Made by a program: the position numbers and the translations under genes
Notes under the pieces: generated by a model
What the model saw: only the letters and a program-made list of their open reading frames with translations
Database searches by the model: none
What the model was told of the DNA's origin: nothing
Assembly (NCBI RefSeq): GCF_000263195.1
Contig: NC_018748.1
Location: 2,728,001 to 2,792,000, forward strand
Source of the DNA: Emticicia oligotrophica DSM 17448
Lineage (GTDB): Bacteria; Bacteroidota; Bacteroidia; Cytophagales; Spirosomataceae
Length of the DNA stretch: 64,000 nt
Reading direction: 5' to 3'
Part shown: piece after piece, positions 34,520 through 42,618 of the stretch
Layout: each line of letters opens with the position of its first letter
Position numbering within the stretch: position 1 is the stretch's first letter

Positions 34520-34573
34520 TTTATGTTTGTTTATTTCTATGCTAAAAAACGAGTGGTAAATTTAATAAAAAAA

Positions 34574-34602
34574 CCTGCAAGAGGGTATATTTCTCTTGCA
34601 GG
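34574..34602 (-). terminator. Terminator of the Nfu-type gene
   Basis: CCTGCAAGAG (34574-34583) pairs with CTCTTGCAGG (34593-34602); on the minus strand the stem is followed by a run of seven T. Confidence 0.85.
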
Positions 34603-34637
34603 CCTAAATTAAGAAAATTGCGTACTTATTGAATTTC

Positions 34638-35234
34638 TTAGATTCCTTCAGCTACTACTTCTTTCACTTCAGGGACCATTGTTTTTAATAAACGCTCGAT
34701 ACCATCTTTAAGTGTAATTGTTGATGAAGGGCAACCACTACAAGAGCCTTGAAGATAAACCTTTACTTGGCCTGAAATTTCATCAAATGAAGCAAAATTA
34801 ATGGCTCCACCATCTGATTCTACCGCAGGACGAACGTATTGGTCGAGCGTAGATTTTATTTTAGCTATTACTGCCGTATCATTTGCATCAACAATAAGCG
34901 TGTTTTTATCAATAGTTTTTTGAGCAAATACTAAATTGTTTTGCTCGAAGAAAATCTTCAAGAATTTCTTAATATCATAAACCACATCTTCCCATTCTGT
35001 TTCATCATCTTTAGTGATTGTAATGAAATTTGAGGCGATGAAAATACGGCGAATGAATGGAAATTGAAATAAATCGCCTGCCAATGGAGAAGCCTTAGAT
35101 TCTTCGGCAGTTGAGGCGATTGTTGGATAATCAAATGAAAGTCCTTCGGGAGCAAGTTCGAAGTTCAATACAAATTTCATCGAATTTGGATTCGGACTTA
35201 GCTCAGTATAAATCATTACTTGTCTTTGCAACAT
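34638..35234 (-). CDS. Nfu-type iron-sulfur cluster scaffold (NifU family)
   Basis: A 198-residue protein with two domains, as in NFU1. Residues of about 7-95 are the Nfu N-terminal domain (YTELSPNPNSMKFVLNFEL, GDLFQFPFIRRIFIASNFI). Residues of about 115-198 are the NifU C-terminal domain with the cluster-binding CxxC in QGSCSGCPSSTITLKDGIE and EVKEVVAEGI. It assembles or carries Fe-S clusters to apoproteins. An alternative ATG at 35216 gives MIYTELSPNPN, which matches the family start equally well. It is monocistronic, with a good terminator. Confidence 0.93.
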   Translation of the reverse strand: MLQRQVMIYTELSPNPNSMKFVLNFELAPEGLSFDYPTIASTAEESKASPLAGDLFQFPFIRRIFIASNFITITKDDETEWEDVVYDIKKFLKIFFEQNNLVFAQKTIDKNTLIVDANDTAVIAKIKSTLDQYVRPAVESDGGAINFASFDEISGQVKVYLQGSCSGCPSSTITLKDGIERLLKTMVPEVKEVVAEGI

Positions 35235-35420
35235 TGTTTTGTGAGTTCTGAGTGAGTAAACGTATGAATAAATTATATGTTTAATTTATTTTCAGTTTAT
35301 GATACACCTGATATTTATATGAATTACTTAGTTAGGAATGCAATAGACTTTGCGATATTGCCTAATTGCCATAACTTTTCAACAAATATAATATGAAATT
35401 AGTTTGAATTTGGCATAAAA

Positions 35421-35446
35421 AAACCTGTCAGTCTGCTGACAGGTTT
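35421..35446 (-). terminator. Terminator of rplU-rpmA
   Basis: AAACCTGTCAG (35421-35431) pairs with CTGACAGGTTT (35436-35446); the minus-strand sequence continues with a run of T. It lies 60 bases after the rpmA stop. Confidence 0.85.
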
Positions 35447-35505
35447 CTTATTATAGACTGAAGAATATTGACTACTCAACGTCTGGGCGGCGAACCGCAA
35501 TTTAA

Positions 35506-35763
35506 TTAAGCTTCTGCTACAACGCTTACAAATGATTTGCCGTCACGTCCTTTTTTGAACTCAACAACACCATCTGTCAATGCAAATAAAGTATGGTCAC
35601 GACCGATACCTACGTTTGCACCTGCATTGTGTCTTGTACCACGTTGACGTACGATGATATTTCCAGCGATTGCTGTTTGACCACCGAACAATTTAACGCC
35701 TAAGCGTTTACTTTCTGATTCGCGACCGTTTTTCGACGAACCTACACCTTTTTTGTGTGCCAT
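35506..35763 (-). CDS. rpmA: 50S ribosomal protein L27
   Basis: An 85-residue ribosomal protein. [24 protein letters not shown] and [28 protein letters not shown] are diagnostic. L27 lies near the peptidyl-transferase centre and its N-terminus contacts tRNA. The MAHKKG start follows the initiator directly, with no cleavable N-terminal extension like that of Firmicutes. It is second in the rplU-rpmA operon, with an 87-base spacer. Confidence 0.97.
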   Translation of the reverse strand: MAHKKGVGSSKNGRESESKRLGVKLFGGQTAIAGNIIVRQRGTRHNAGANVGIGRDHTLFALTDGVVEFKKGRDGKSFVSVVAEA

Positions 35764-35850
35764 GATTTCTTGAAATATTAACCTACTTATTTCTGAAAAA
35801 CTTGCAGGTGTGATGAATGAATATTTTAAATTAATTTCAGAGGGATAAAA

Positions 35851-36162
35851 TTATCCAACGATTTCGTCGATTTGAATTTTAGTCAAATACTGACGGTGAC
35901 CGTTCTTCTTAACATATCCTTTACGACGCTTTTTCTTGAAAACGATTACTTTTTCGCCTTTCAAGTGCTCTAAGATGGTTGCTTTTACTGAAGCACCACT
36001 AACAGTCGGAGTACCTACTGATACTGCTCCGCTGTTGTCAACAAGAAGAACCTTGTCGAATACAAGTGCAGCGTTCACATCACCTTCTAATCTATGTGTA
36101 TAGAGTGTGCGACCCTTTTCTACTTTAAATTGCTGCCCTGCGATTTCTACGATTGCGTACAT
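35851..36162 (-). CDS. rplU: 50S ribosomal protein L21
   Basis: A 103-residue ribosomal protein: MYAIVEIAGQQFKVEKGR, then VIVFKKKRRKGYVKKNGHRQYLTKIQID, the typical C-terminal rRNA-binding signature. First gene of the rplU-rpmA operon, with an excellent promoter 85 to 115 bases upstream. Confidence 0.97.
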   Translation of the reverse strand: MYAIVEIAGQQFKVEKGRTLYTHRLEGDVNAALVFDKVLLVDNSGAVSVGTPTVSGASVKATILEHLKGEKVIVFKKKRRKGYVKKNGHRQYLTKIQIDEIVG

Positions 36163-36246
36163 GATTTTGAATTATAATTTACAATTATCTGATTAATTTT
36201 TCCAATTGATGCTTTCTTCATGGGGAAGAAACTCCATTTGGGGTTG

Positions 36247-36277
36247 CAAAGTTAAAGAAATAATTTTATTTTTCAAA
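36247..36277 (-). promoter_or_regulatory. rplU-rpmA promoter
   Basis: On the minus strand, TTTG (36277-36274) and TAACTTTG (36254-36247) are separated by 19 bases, a near-ideal Bacteroidota -33/-7 promoter. Confidence 0.7.
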
Positions 36278-36355
36278 CTATTGTTTTATTTGATTTTATT
36301 TAGCATATTGTATTCAATTCACTATTCATAATCGCTTTAACCCTTAAATTAACTC

Positions 36356-36793
36356 ATGAAAATCCGTCAAATTTTACAAGGTAAGAAGATTAACGCTCTT
36401 TTTTCAGTAACTTCAAGTACAACAGTATATGATGCGTTGGTTGAGATGGCCGATAAGAACATTGGAGCCGTATTGGTCATTGATGAGGGTAAGTTATCGG
36501 GTATATTTTCAGAGCGTGATTATGCTCGGAAAATTGTATTGAAGGGTCGTCATTCAGATGATACACCAGTGAGTGATGTAATGACAGCTAATGTGATTAC
36601 GGTTGAAATGGAGGATAAACTTGAAATGGCCATGCAGATAATGTCTGAAAAACACATTCGTCACCTTCCAGTAATGGAGAATGCCATTTTAGTAGGAATC
36701 ATTTCTATCAACGATGTTGTTTCTTCGATTATTCAAGAGCAAAAATCTCAAATAGCTTCTTTACAAGGCTATATTTCAGGTAATTATGCATAA
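36356..36793 (+). CDS. Tandem CBS-domain protein
   Basis: A 145-residue cytoplasmic protein consisting of two CBS motifs: VYDALVEMADKNIGAVLVIDEGKLSGIFSERDYARKI, and VSDVMTANVITVEMEDKLEMAMQIMSEKHIRHLPVMENAILVGIISINDVV. CBS pairs bind adenosyl ligands (AMP, ATP, SAM) and regulate partner proteins. There is no fused effector domain here, so it is a stand-alone sensor module with unknown partner. It is separated from the HNH gene by a strong bidirectional hairpin. Confidence 0.92.
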   Translation: MKIRQILQGKKINALFSVTSSTTVYDALVEMADKNIGAVLVIDEGKLSGIFSERDYARKIVLKGRHSDDTPVSDVMTANVITVEMEDKLEMAMQIMSEKHIRHLPVMENAILVGIISINDVVSSIIQEQKSQIASLQGYISGNYA

Positions 36794-36820
36794 GTGGCAT
36801 GTAAATATATACTTATTGAT

Positions 36821-36864
36821 CCAAAGAAAAAGGTAAGACTCAAAAGTCTTACCTTTTTCTTTGG
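36821..36864. terminator. Bidirectional terminator with a perfect 20-bp stem
   Basis: The 20 bases at 36821-36840 are the exact reverse complement of 36845-36864, with a 4-base loop. The stem includes A and T tracts, and it lies between convergent genes. Confidence 0.88.
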
Positions 36865-36872
36865 ATGTATGT

Positions 36873-37502
36873 TTAAACAGTTACGTGTCGCCACAGTTTA
36901 CCGGTCTTTATGCGATAAATACCCATTTCTGATAAACCAAATTGCTTAGCAAGAAGCGATTGCTTAGTTTTACCTTCTAATATTTTTCTTTTAATAAGAC
37001 GAACCCTGTCGATAGTTAGCTTCTGGCCTTTTTGGACAGGTGTGTAGTGCTCACTTTTCTTGAAATGAGCCCAAGCTTCTTCCTTAGAAGCCCATTTTAA
37101 GTTGCTTACTTCGTTGTTATACTTGTCGTGGTCGAGGTGGATTACTTGCTCATCATCTTCTCCTGGAGGACCTAAAAATAATTCAGCGATAATGTTATGA
37201 ACCGGGAATGACAAATTTTTAGATTCACTAATCGGTTTACCTTTCACTCCAATTTTATCACCAACAAAATACACTTTTAATGCTAAACGCAAGCCACTTG
37301 TTGGGTTTCCTTTGCTGGGTTTTAAGATGTAACCATCTTCGTGTAAATCTTTGTAAAACGAGGCTATTCTGCCTAAGTTTGAGGCCATATAGCGGCGTTT
37401 TGCCCCCTTTGGCTTGAATTCCTTCCAAATTTCATTCGGATAAGAACTAAACCGAATTGTTGCTCTCAAAGGAGGGATTGGCTTCTTTTTAACTTCTTCC
37501 AT
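36873..37502 (-). CDS. NUMOD4/HNH endonuclease-like protein with C-terminal HTH
   Basis: A 209-residue protein. Residues of about 20-60 match NUMOD4 (NEIWKEFKPKG, RYMASNLGRIASFY), about 120-145 an HNH motif (VIHLDHDKYNNEVSNLKWASKEEAWAH), and the C-terminus a helix-turn-helix (KQSLLAKQFGLSEMGIYRIKTGK). NUMOD modules come from homing endonucleases and phage nucleases. Here the conserved His-x-Asp of HNH is kept in the form HLDHDKYNN. The gene is intact, free-standing and flanked by core genes, not in an intron or phage. DNA cleavage or binding is inferred. Confidence 0.75.
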   Translation of the reverse strand: MEEVKKKPIPPLRATIRFSSYPNEIWKEFKPKGAKRRYMASNLGRIASFYKDLHEDGYILKPSKGNPTSGLRLALKVYFVGDKIGVKGKPISESKNLSFPVHNIIAELFLGPPGEDDEQVIHLDHDKYNNEVSNLKWASKEEAWAHFKKSEHYTPVQKGQKLTIDRVRLIKRKILEGKTKQSLLAKQFGLSEMGIYRIKTGKLWRHVTV

Positions 37503-37629
37503 CTTTCTTTACAATTTTAATATCCATAACTAAATGAATAGAAAATCTTTTTATCCATAGAAACTGAATTTCAGCAGGTATGGTTTTTTAGTCACGGCAC
37601 TTTTTATAACGAAAGCGTATGGATTTTTA

Positions 37630-39099
37630 TTAACCTTCAAAAACCTTTTTGAAAGTAGAAAGCAAGCCCGACCATGAATTATCCTCTTTAGGCTCAGATA
37701 TCACTTTTACTTTCGGAAATTCTTCGATAACCTCTTTAGCTAATATACCTTGACCTAATTGGGCCAAATCAATTCCTCCAAATGTGCCTGATGACATCAT
37801 GAGTAGATTAGTTTGGAACCAGTTTTGGCTCATTAAGAAATCTTTTAGTTGTTGAGCATCAGTAAATACCATTAGATTGTCATCACCAAAAGACTTTTTA
37901 ATATCATCTGGTGTAATCATCGGTAAACGTCTCATTTCTAAGGTGTGAGGAGTATAAAATACGATAGCCGTATCGGCACTATCCATTTTTCCTTCATATT
38001 GTGGCAAGAAATCTTTATTCAAGCTACTGAAAGTATGTAGCTCATAACATGCTACTAATCGGCGATTAGGGAATAAAGATTTAGTTGCTTTGGTAGTGGC
38101 TTCAAGCTTTGAAGGGGCATGAGCGAAGTCGCGATAGATAAGTGTATTGGCGTTTTCGCCTAATTTCTCTAAGCGTTTTGAAGCTCCAGAAAAATGTTGG
38201 ATTGCCTGATAGAACTCTTCATCGGTGATGCCTAAACGGTCAAGAATAATCTTAGCACCGTTGAGGTTTTTCATATTGTGTTCACCAAAAATTTGTAGTG
38301 CTACTTCTCCTTCTTTTGTTAACAAAATGCACTTTCCATTTTCAACTTTGTAAGGATGTGCTTTGTAAGGAAACTTCGATACATCTAATCGGTCTTTTTC
38401 GCCAATTACTTTTACAATATCATCAGTCTCATCATACACGATACTTCCAGCCTTAGGAAGTCCATCGGCTAATTCTTCGAATGTATGTACGTAGCTATCA
38501 AAAGTAGTGAAGATATTGAAGTGGTCCCATGCGATACCACTGAGTAGGCAAATATGTGGGTGATAGAATAAGAATTTCGATTTAAGATGAATTTTTGATT
38601 CTGGGTATTCATCACCTTCAATGATAATCACTGGAGCGTCATCGCTTAGTTGTACCATCACATCGAATCCTTCTATCTGTGCACCTACTAGATAATCGAA
38701 TTTACGATTGTAATATTTTAATACGTGCAAAATTATACTGGTAATACTGGTTTTTCCGTGGCTACCAGCAATTACTACACGTTGTTTGTTTTGACTTTGT
38801 TCGTAGATATACTCTGGGAAAGAATATATTTTTAGTCCTAGTTCTTGAGCCTTGGCCAGTTCAGGGTTATCAGCAAAAGCGTGCATTCCTAAAATGACTG
38901 CATCTAAATCGGCCGTGATTTTTTCAGGAAACCAGCCCAATTCAGCAGGAAGAATACCTACAGCTGCCAAGCGACTTTTTGAGGGGTCGTTGATTTCATC
39001 ATCAGAACCAGTAACTTGATACCCTTTTTTGTGTAAAGCAAGGGCAAGATTGTGCATAACAGCACCACCAATAGCTATGAAATGTATTTTTTTCGACAT
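37630..39099 (-). CDS. mpl: Mur-ligase family protein, Mpl-type (murein tripeptide ligase)
   Basis: A 489-residue Mur ligase. N-terminal UDP-binding Rossmann region (KKIHFIAIGGAVMHNLALAL, GSDDEINDPS), central ATPase with P-loop AGSHGKTSITSII and IIEGDEYPESK, AWDHFNIF, and a C-terminal domain with GASKRLEKLG and DFAHAPSKLEATTKA. Mpl attaches recycled murein tripeptide to UDP-MurNAc. MurC is the main alternative, but the first motif (GGAVMHN) and the missing UDP-MurNAc signature of MurC favour Mpl. Bacteroidota enzymes are often labelled simply peptidoglycan synthetase. Confidence 0.85.
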   Translation of the reverse strand: MSKKIHFIAIGGAVMHNLALALHKKGYQVTGSDDEINDPSKSRLAAVGILPAELGWFPEKITADLDAVILGMHAFADNPELAKAQELGLKIYSFPEYIYEQSQNKQRVVIAGSHGKTSITSIILHVLKYYNRKFDYLVGAQIEGFDVMVQLSDDAPVIIIEGDEYPESKIHLKSKFLFYHPHICLLSGIAWDHFNIFTTFDSYVHTFEELADGLPKAGSIVYDETDDIVKVIGEKDRLDVSKFPYKAHPYKVENGKCILLTKEGEVALQIFGEHNMKNLNGAKIILDRLGITDEEFYQAIQHFSGASKRLEKLGENANTLIYRDFAHAPSKLEATTKATKSLFPNRRLVACYELHTFSSLNKDFLPQYEGKMDSADTAIVFYTPHTLEMRRLPMITPDDIKKSFGDDNLMVFTDAQQLKDFLMSQNWFQTNLLMMSSGTFGGIDLAQLGQGILAKEVIEEFPKVKVISEPKEDNSWSGLLSTFKKVFEG

Positions 39100-39374
39100 A
39101 TAAAAAAGCTATCAGCCGTTAGCGAATGGCTATTGGCTTTTAAAATTTTAGTTCAAAAGTGTAGTTTTTCAACTATTAAGAAAAATTTGTTTAGCTAAAT
39201 AATAATAACTAACATGCTTATAGTTAAAAGAAGCTAATAAATTCATTGCAAAGTTCTTAATTTAATATGACATTTGCACATAATTTTCAAATTTCCATCA
39301 CCTGCCGTTTTGAGGCACCAAAAATTTATTAGTGGATTTATTGGTTACTTAATCAATAGCACTACTTTTTAAAT

Positions 39375-40862
39375 ATGAAACGTTACATAGACCTTATCGA
39401 GCAAACTTTTGAGTTTCCGACACGTGAGTTTGGTGTTGATGAAAACCATACTTTGTTATTTAATAATGTTCGCTTAACCGATATTATTAAAGAGTATGGT
39501 ACACCTCTGAAAATTACGTACTTGCCAAAGATAGCAGAACATATTGATAATGCAAGGCTACTTTTCAGAAATGCCATGAAAAAGTATAATTACAAAGGAA
39601 GTTATACTTATTGTTATTGCACGAAATCGTCGCATTTTCGTTTCATTATCGAAACTGCCCTCAAGAATAATGTTCACCTCGAAACCTCTTCTTCTTTCGA
39701 TATGGACATTATCAGAGCCTTGTATGAGGAAGAAAAAATTAATAAGAATACATACATTATTTGTAATGGCTATAAACGCCCGAGGTATTTGGAAGAAATT
39801 TCGGCTTTGCACAATGATGGTTTTGTAAACTGTATTCCGATTTTAGATAATCTTAAGGAAATTGATTATTATTTAGAGCACTCGAAAGCAGAAGCGGTGA
39901 ATTTAGGTATCAGAATTGCTACCGATGAAGAACCGAACTTTGCATTTTACACTTCTCGTTTGGGTGTTCGCTATAACGATGTCAATAGCTTATATTTGGA
40001 AAAAATTAAGCCAAATCCGAGATTTAAACTTAAAATGCTTCATTTCTTTATCAACGCAGGTATTAAAGATAATGCCTATTATTGGTCAGAATTGACACGC
40101 TTTATGTTTAAATACTGCGAAATGAAAAAGCTTTGCCCTGAACTTGATTCTATTGATATTGGTGGCGGTTTACCGATTCAAACTTCGCTTGTATTCAATT
40201 ATGATTATCAGGCGATGATTGATGAAATTATTGAAAATATCCAGTGGATTTGTAATAAAAATAACGTTCCAGTACCACATATTTTTACCGAATTTGGTAG
40301 CTATACAGTGGGTGAGAGTGGGGCAGTTATTTATAAAGTAATTGATAAAAAACAACAAAACGACCGTGAGCTTTGGTACATGATTGATGGTTCGTTTATT
40401 ACTCAATTACCAGATTCGTGGGGGATTGGTCAAAAGTATATCATGATGCCAGTAAATAACTGGGATAGTCCGTACGAAAAAGTAAATCTTGGTGGATTAA
40501 CCTGCGATTCGGCCGATTTTTATAATACAGAGGCTCATTCGGAAGATTTATATTTGCCAATTTTTGACATTGATAACGAAGACCAGTATATTGGATTCTT
40601 CCATACGGGTGCTTACCAAGAATCATTGGGGGGCTACGGTGGTATTCAGCACTGTTTAATTCCAGCTCCGCAACACGTATTGGTAAACTTAGATGATGAA
40701 GGTAATATTATTACGGAATTATTTTCGCCTGAGCAAGACAGCGATTCGATGATGAAAATATTGGGCTTTAAAGATAAAAAGAGTGAGCCTGCAAAAATTA
40801 CTACTCCAGCCAAAAAAGCTAAGAAAAATGCGGAAGAGATGGTAGAAGAAGCTGCTTCGTAA
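39375..40862 (+). CDS. PLP-dependent arginine-decarboxylase-family enzyme
   Basis: A 495-residue fold-type III PLP enzyme. The PLP lysine region is GSYTYCYCTKSSHFRFI, followed by VHLETSSSFDMDIIRALY and ICNGYKRPRYLEEI; the phosphate-binding glycine loop is SIDIGGGLPIQTS and the C-terminal catalytic region contains LGGLTCDSADF. The sequence is very like the Bacteroidota protein annotated as biosynthetic arginine decarboxylase (agmatine and polyamine synthesis); this is a family-level call and other decarboxylated substrates are possible. The last 30 residues are a Lys/Ala/Glu-rich tail without homology. A hairpin terminator follows. Confidence 0.8.
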   Translation: MKRYIDLIEQTFEFPTREFGVDENHTLLFNNVRLTDIIKEYGTPLKITYLPKIAEHIDNARLLFRNAMKKYNYKGSYTYCYCTKSSHFRFIIETALKNNVHLETSSSFDMDIIRALYEEEKINKNTYIICNGYKRPRYLEEISALHNDGFVNCIPILDNLKEIDYYLEHSKAEAVNLGIRIATDEEPNFAFYTSRLGVRYNDVNSLYLEKIKPNPRFKLKMLHFFINAGIKDNAYYWSELTRFMFKYCEMKKLCPELDSIDIGGGLPIQTSLVFNYDYQAMIDEIIENIQWICNKNNVPVPHIFTEFGSYTVGESGAVIYKVIDKKQQNDRELWYMIDGSFITQLPDSWGIGQKYIMMPVNNWDSPYEKVNLGGLTCDSADFYNTEAHSEDLYLPIFDIDNEDQYIGFFHTGAYQESLGGYGGIQHCLIPAPQHVLVNLDDEGNIITELFSPEQDSDSMMKILGFKDKKSEPAKITTPAKKAKKNAEEMVEEAAS

Positions 40863-40894
40863 AATATTTTATTTAGTAGTACGTTTAAATAAAA

Positions 40895-40932
40895 AAACTT
40901 TGTGTAGTACCTAAAAATTCTACACAAAGTTT
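40895..40932 (+). terminator. Terminator of the decarboxylase gene
   Basis: AAACTTTGTGTAG (40895-40907) pairs with CTACACAAAGTTT (40920-40932), a 13-bp perfect stem. The T tract after it is short. Confidence 0.75.
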
Positions 40933-40960
40933 ATATCAAAAGACCCAAAATAAAATTCTA

Positions 40961-41086
40961 ATGAAAGTTAAATTACTGATTTTTAGCTTAATTGTGGTTG
41001 CTTCAATGGCTTCATGCAAACGCCAACAATGCCCTGCCTACGGTAAAACAGCTCCAAAAAATACCATTGAGAAACGCCACGCATAA
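40961..41086 (+). CDS. Tiny lipoprotein, 41 aa
   Basis: A 41-codon gene: MKVKLLIFSLIVVASMASC followed by KRQQCPAYGKTAPKNTIEKRHA. The lipobox (ASMASC) has Cys at 19, preceded by a hydrophobic signal, so it should be lipidated and anchored in the membrane. The mature part is only about 22 basic residues with one more Cys. It lies 28 bases after the hairpin of the preceding gene. I recall similar short Bacteroidota lipoproteins with CPAY-like sequences but no function. Confidence 0.6.
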   Translation: MKVKLLIFSLIVVASMASCKRQQCPAYGKTAPKNTIEKRHA

Positions 41087-41105
41087 TTTGAGTATTAGCT
41101 CAAAA

Positions 41106-41624
41106 TTAAGCAAGGGTTGTGATGAAACGTGAAGCTTCTAGCAGACTGCCAAATTGCCAGTCAGCTAAGTCTGTTGTTTCCTTCCCTCCCGTAATATGTA
41201 TGGTTTTTACACCAGCTTTTTTTCCTGCTTTTACATCACGCTCGGCATCACCAATCATAAAAGATTGTGTAGAGTCAATTTGATATTTAGCCATTGCCTT
41301 TTCAAGCATGAGCGAATCAGGTTTACGTAAAAGAGAATTTGAGGTGTAATTAGGATGGTGTTTGGCAAAGTATAGATCGTCAATAATGCCACCGCATTCT
41401 GCTTGTAGTATTTCATGAAAATCTCGTACTAGATTTTCGGTATATAGACCTTTAGCTATGCCCGCTTGATTGGTTACAACGATAAGCATGTATCCTGCTT
41501 TTTTTAGTAGCGAGAGACCTTCTATAACTCCTTCGCGAATTACGAAATCTTCCCTTCGACTAACGTAGTCGTGTTGCTCTTCATTTAATACACCATCTCG
41601 GTCAAGGAAAATACACTTTTTCAT
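41106..41624 (-). CDS. HAD-IIIA phosphatase, GmhB/HisB-N-like
   Basis: A 172-residue phosphatase from the ATG at 41624. The nucleophile motif is CIFLDRDGVLNEEQHDYV; then VTNQAGIAKGLYTE, KHHPNYTSNSLLRKPDSLMLEKA and the C-terminal FMIGDAERDVKAGKKAGVKTI. It resembles D-glycero-D-manno-heptose 1,7-bisphosphate 7-phosphatase (LPS heptose synthesis) and HisB-N. The Cys/His zinc loop of GmhB (CxH...CxC) is absent here, so it is a zinc-free variant and substrate assignment is open. It is divergent from the desaturase gene. Confidence 0.8.
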   Translation of the reverse strand: MKKCIFLDRDGVLNEEQHDYVSRREDFVIREGVIEGLSLLKKAGYMLIVVTNQAGIAKGLYTENLVRDFHEILQAECGGIIDDLYFAKHHPNYTSNSLLRKPDSLMLEKAMAKYQIDSTQSFMIGDAERDVKAGKKAGVKTIHITGGKETTDLADWQFGSLLEASRFITTLA

Positions 41625-41716
41625 GCAGCAATGTTTAATGGTACAAAGAAAAGAAAAAATATAAATATTTTTGAACAATATACTTCAAAAAATTATTATT
41701 CAATGGTTTTAGATAT

Positions 41717-41724
41717 TATTTTTG
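41717..41724 (+). promoter_or_regulatory. -7 promoter element of the fatty acid hydroxylase-type gene
   Basis: TATTTTTG matches TAnnTTTG, 28 bases before the ATG at 41752. Confidence 0.45.
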
Positions 41725-41751
41725 ACAAACAAACTAAACACCTTAAACCAC

Positions 41752-42579
41752 ATGGAATCAATAATCAATTATTTTGCCACAATCCCTTCAACGCACCGAA
41801 GTGCGATTTTGATTGGTGGTATTGCTTTCTTTTGGATGGCAGAGTATGCTATTCCACTCTTTAATTTTAAGTACAATAAGTTTAAGCACGCAAGAATCAA
41901 TATTTTCTTTACGCTGACAACGATTATTATCAATTTCGCATTAGCTATTATCTTGCTTAAATCGGCTGAATGGGCGGTAAATAATCATTTTGGTATTCTG
42001 CAATGGTTGCCAACAATGCCATTATGGGCATTTACAATTGTTGGTTTATTACTACTTGATTTGATTGGAGCATGGTTTGTACATTGGACAGAGCACAAGG
42101 TAAAATGGATGTGGAAATTCCATTTGGTTCATCATTCAGATACAAATGTAGATACAACTTCTGCCAACCGTCATCATCCTGGTGAGAGTGTTTTCAGGTT
42201 TATTTTTACAACCGCAGGAATTGTTATTGCGGGAGCTCCGATGTGGATGGTATTTATGTATCAAGCTATTTCGGTGCTGCTTTCACAATTTAATCATGCT
42301 AATATTGTCATTCCAAAATGGCTTGATAATGCCATTAGCTGGGTAATTGTTTCGCCAGATATGCACAAAGTACACCATCATTATGTGCAACCATATACTG
42401 ATTCAAACTACGGAAATATTTTTTCCATTTGGGATAGACTTTTTGGTACATACATGACACTCGACCGTGATAAAATTATCTATGGCATTGATACACACAT
42501 GAAACCCGAAGAGAACGACCGATTGGGTAGTTTACTTAAAATTCCATTTGAACCTTATAGACAACCAGTAGGAGAATAA
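41752..42579 (+). CDS. Sterol desaturase / fatty acid hydroxylase family protein
   Basis: A 275-residue membrane enzyme from the ATG at 41752 (an in-frame TTG lies at 41722). Four hydrophobic helices alternate with a di-iron histidine cluster: HWTEHKVKWMWKFHLVHHSD, NRHHPGES and HKVHHHYVQPYTDSNYG, the HxxxH, HxxHH and HxxHH pattern of the family. These enzymes hydroxylate or desaturate lipid substrates with oxygen. Bacterial members include carotenoid hydroxylases, lysophospholipid alkylglycerol-type and sphingolipid hydroxylases; the substrate is not deducible. Transcription ends at a strong terminator. Confidence 0.9.
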   Translation: MESIINYFATIPSTHRSAILIGGIAFFWMAEYAIPLFNFKYNKFKHARINIFFTLTTIIINFALAIILLKSAEWAVNNHFGILQWLPTMPLWAFTIVGLLLLDLIGAWFVHWTEHKVKWMWKFHLVHHSDTNVDTTSANRHHPGESVFRFIFTTAGIVIAGAPMWMVFMYQAISVLLSQFNHANIVIPKWLDNAISWVIVSPDMHKVHHHYVQPYTDSNYGNIFSIWDRLFGTYMTLDRDKIIYGIDTHMKPEENDRLGSLLKIPFEPYRQPVGE

Positions 42580-42616
42580 AAAAAGGTGCCTGAGCGAAGT
42601 CGAAGGCACCTTTTTT
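42579..42616. terminator. Bidirectional terminator with GAGCGAAGTCGAAG loop
   Basis: AAAAAAGGTGCC (42579-42590) pairs with GGCACCTTTTTT (42605-42616); the loop is TGAGCGAAGTCGAA. It ends both the desaturase and the convergent helicase gene. Confidence 0.85.
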
Positions 42617-42618
42617 TA

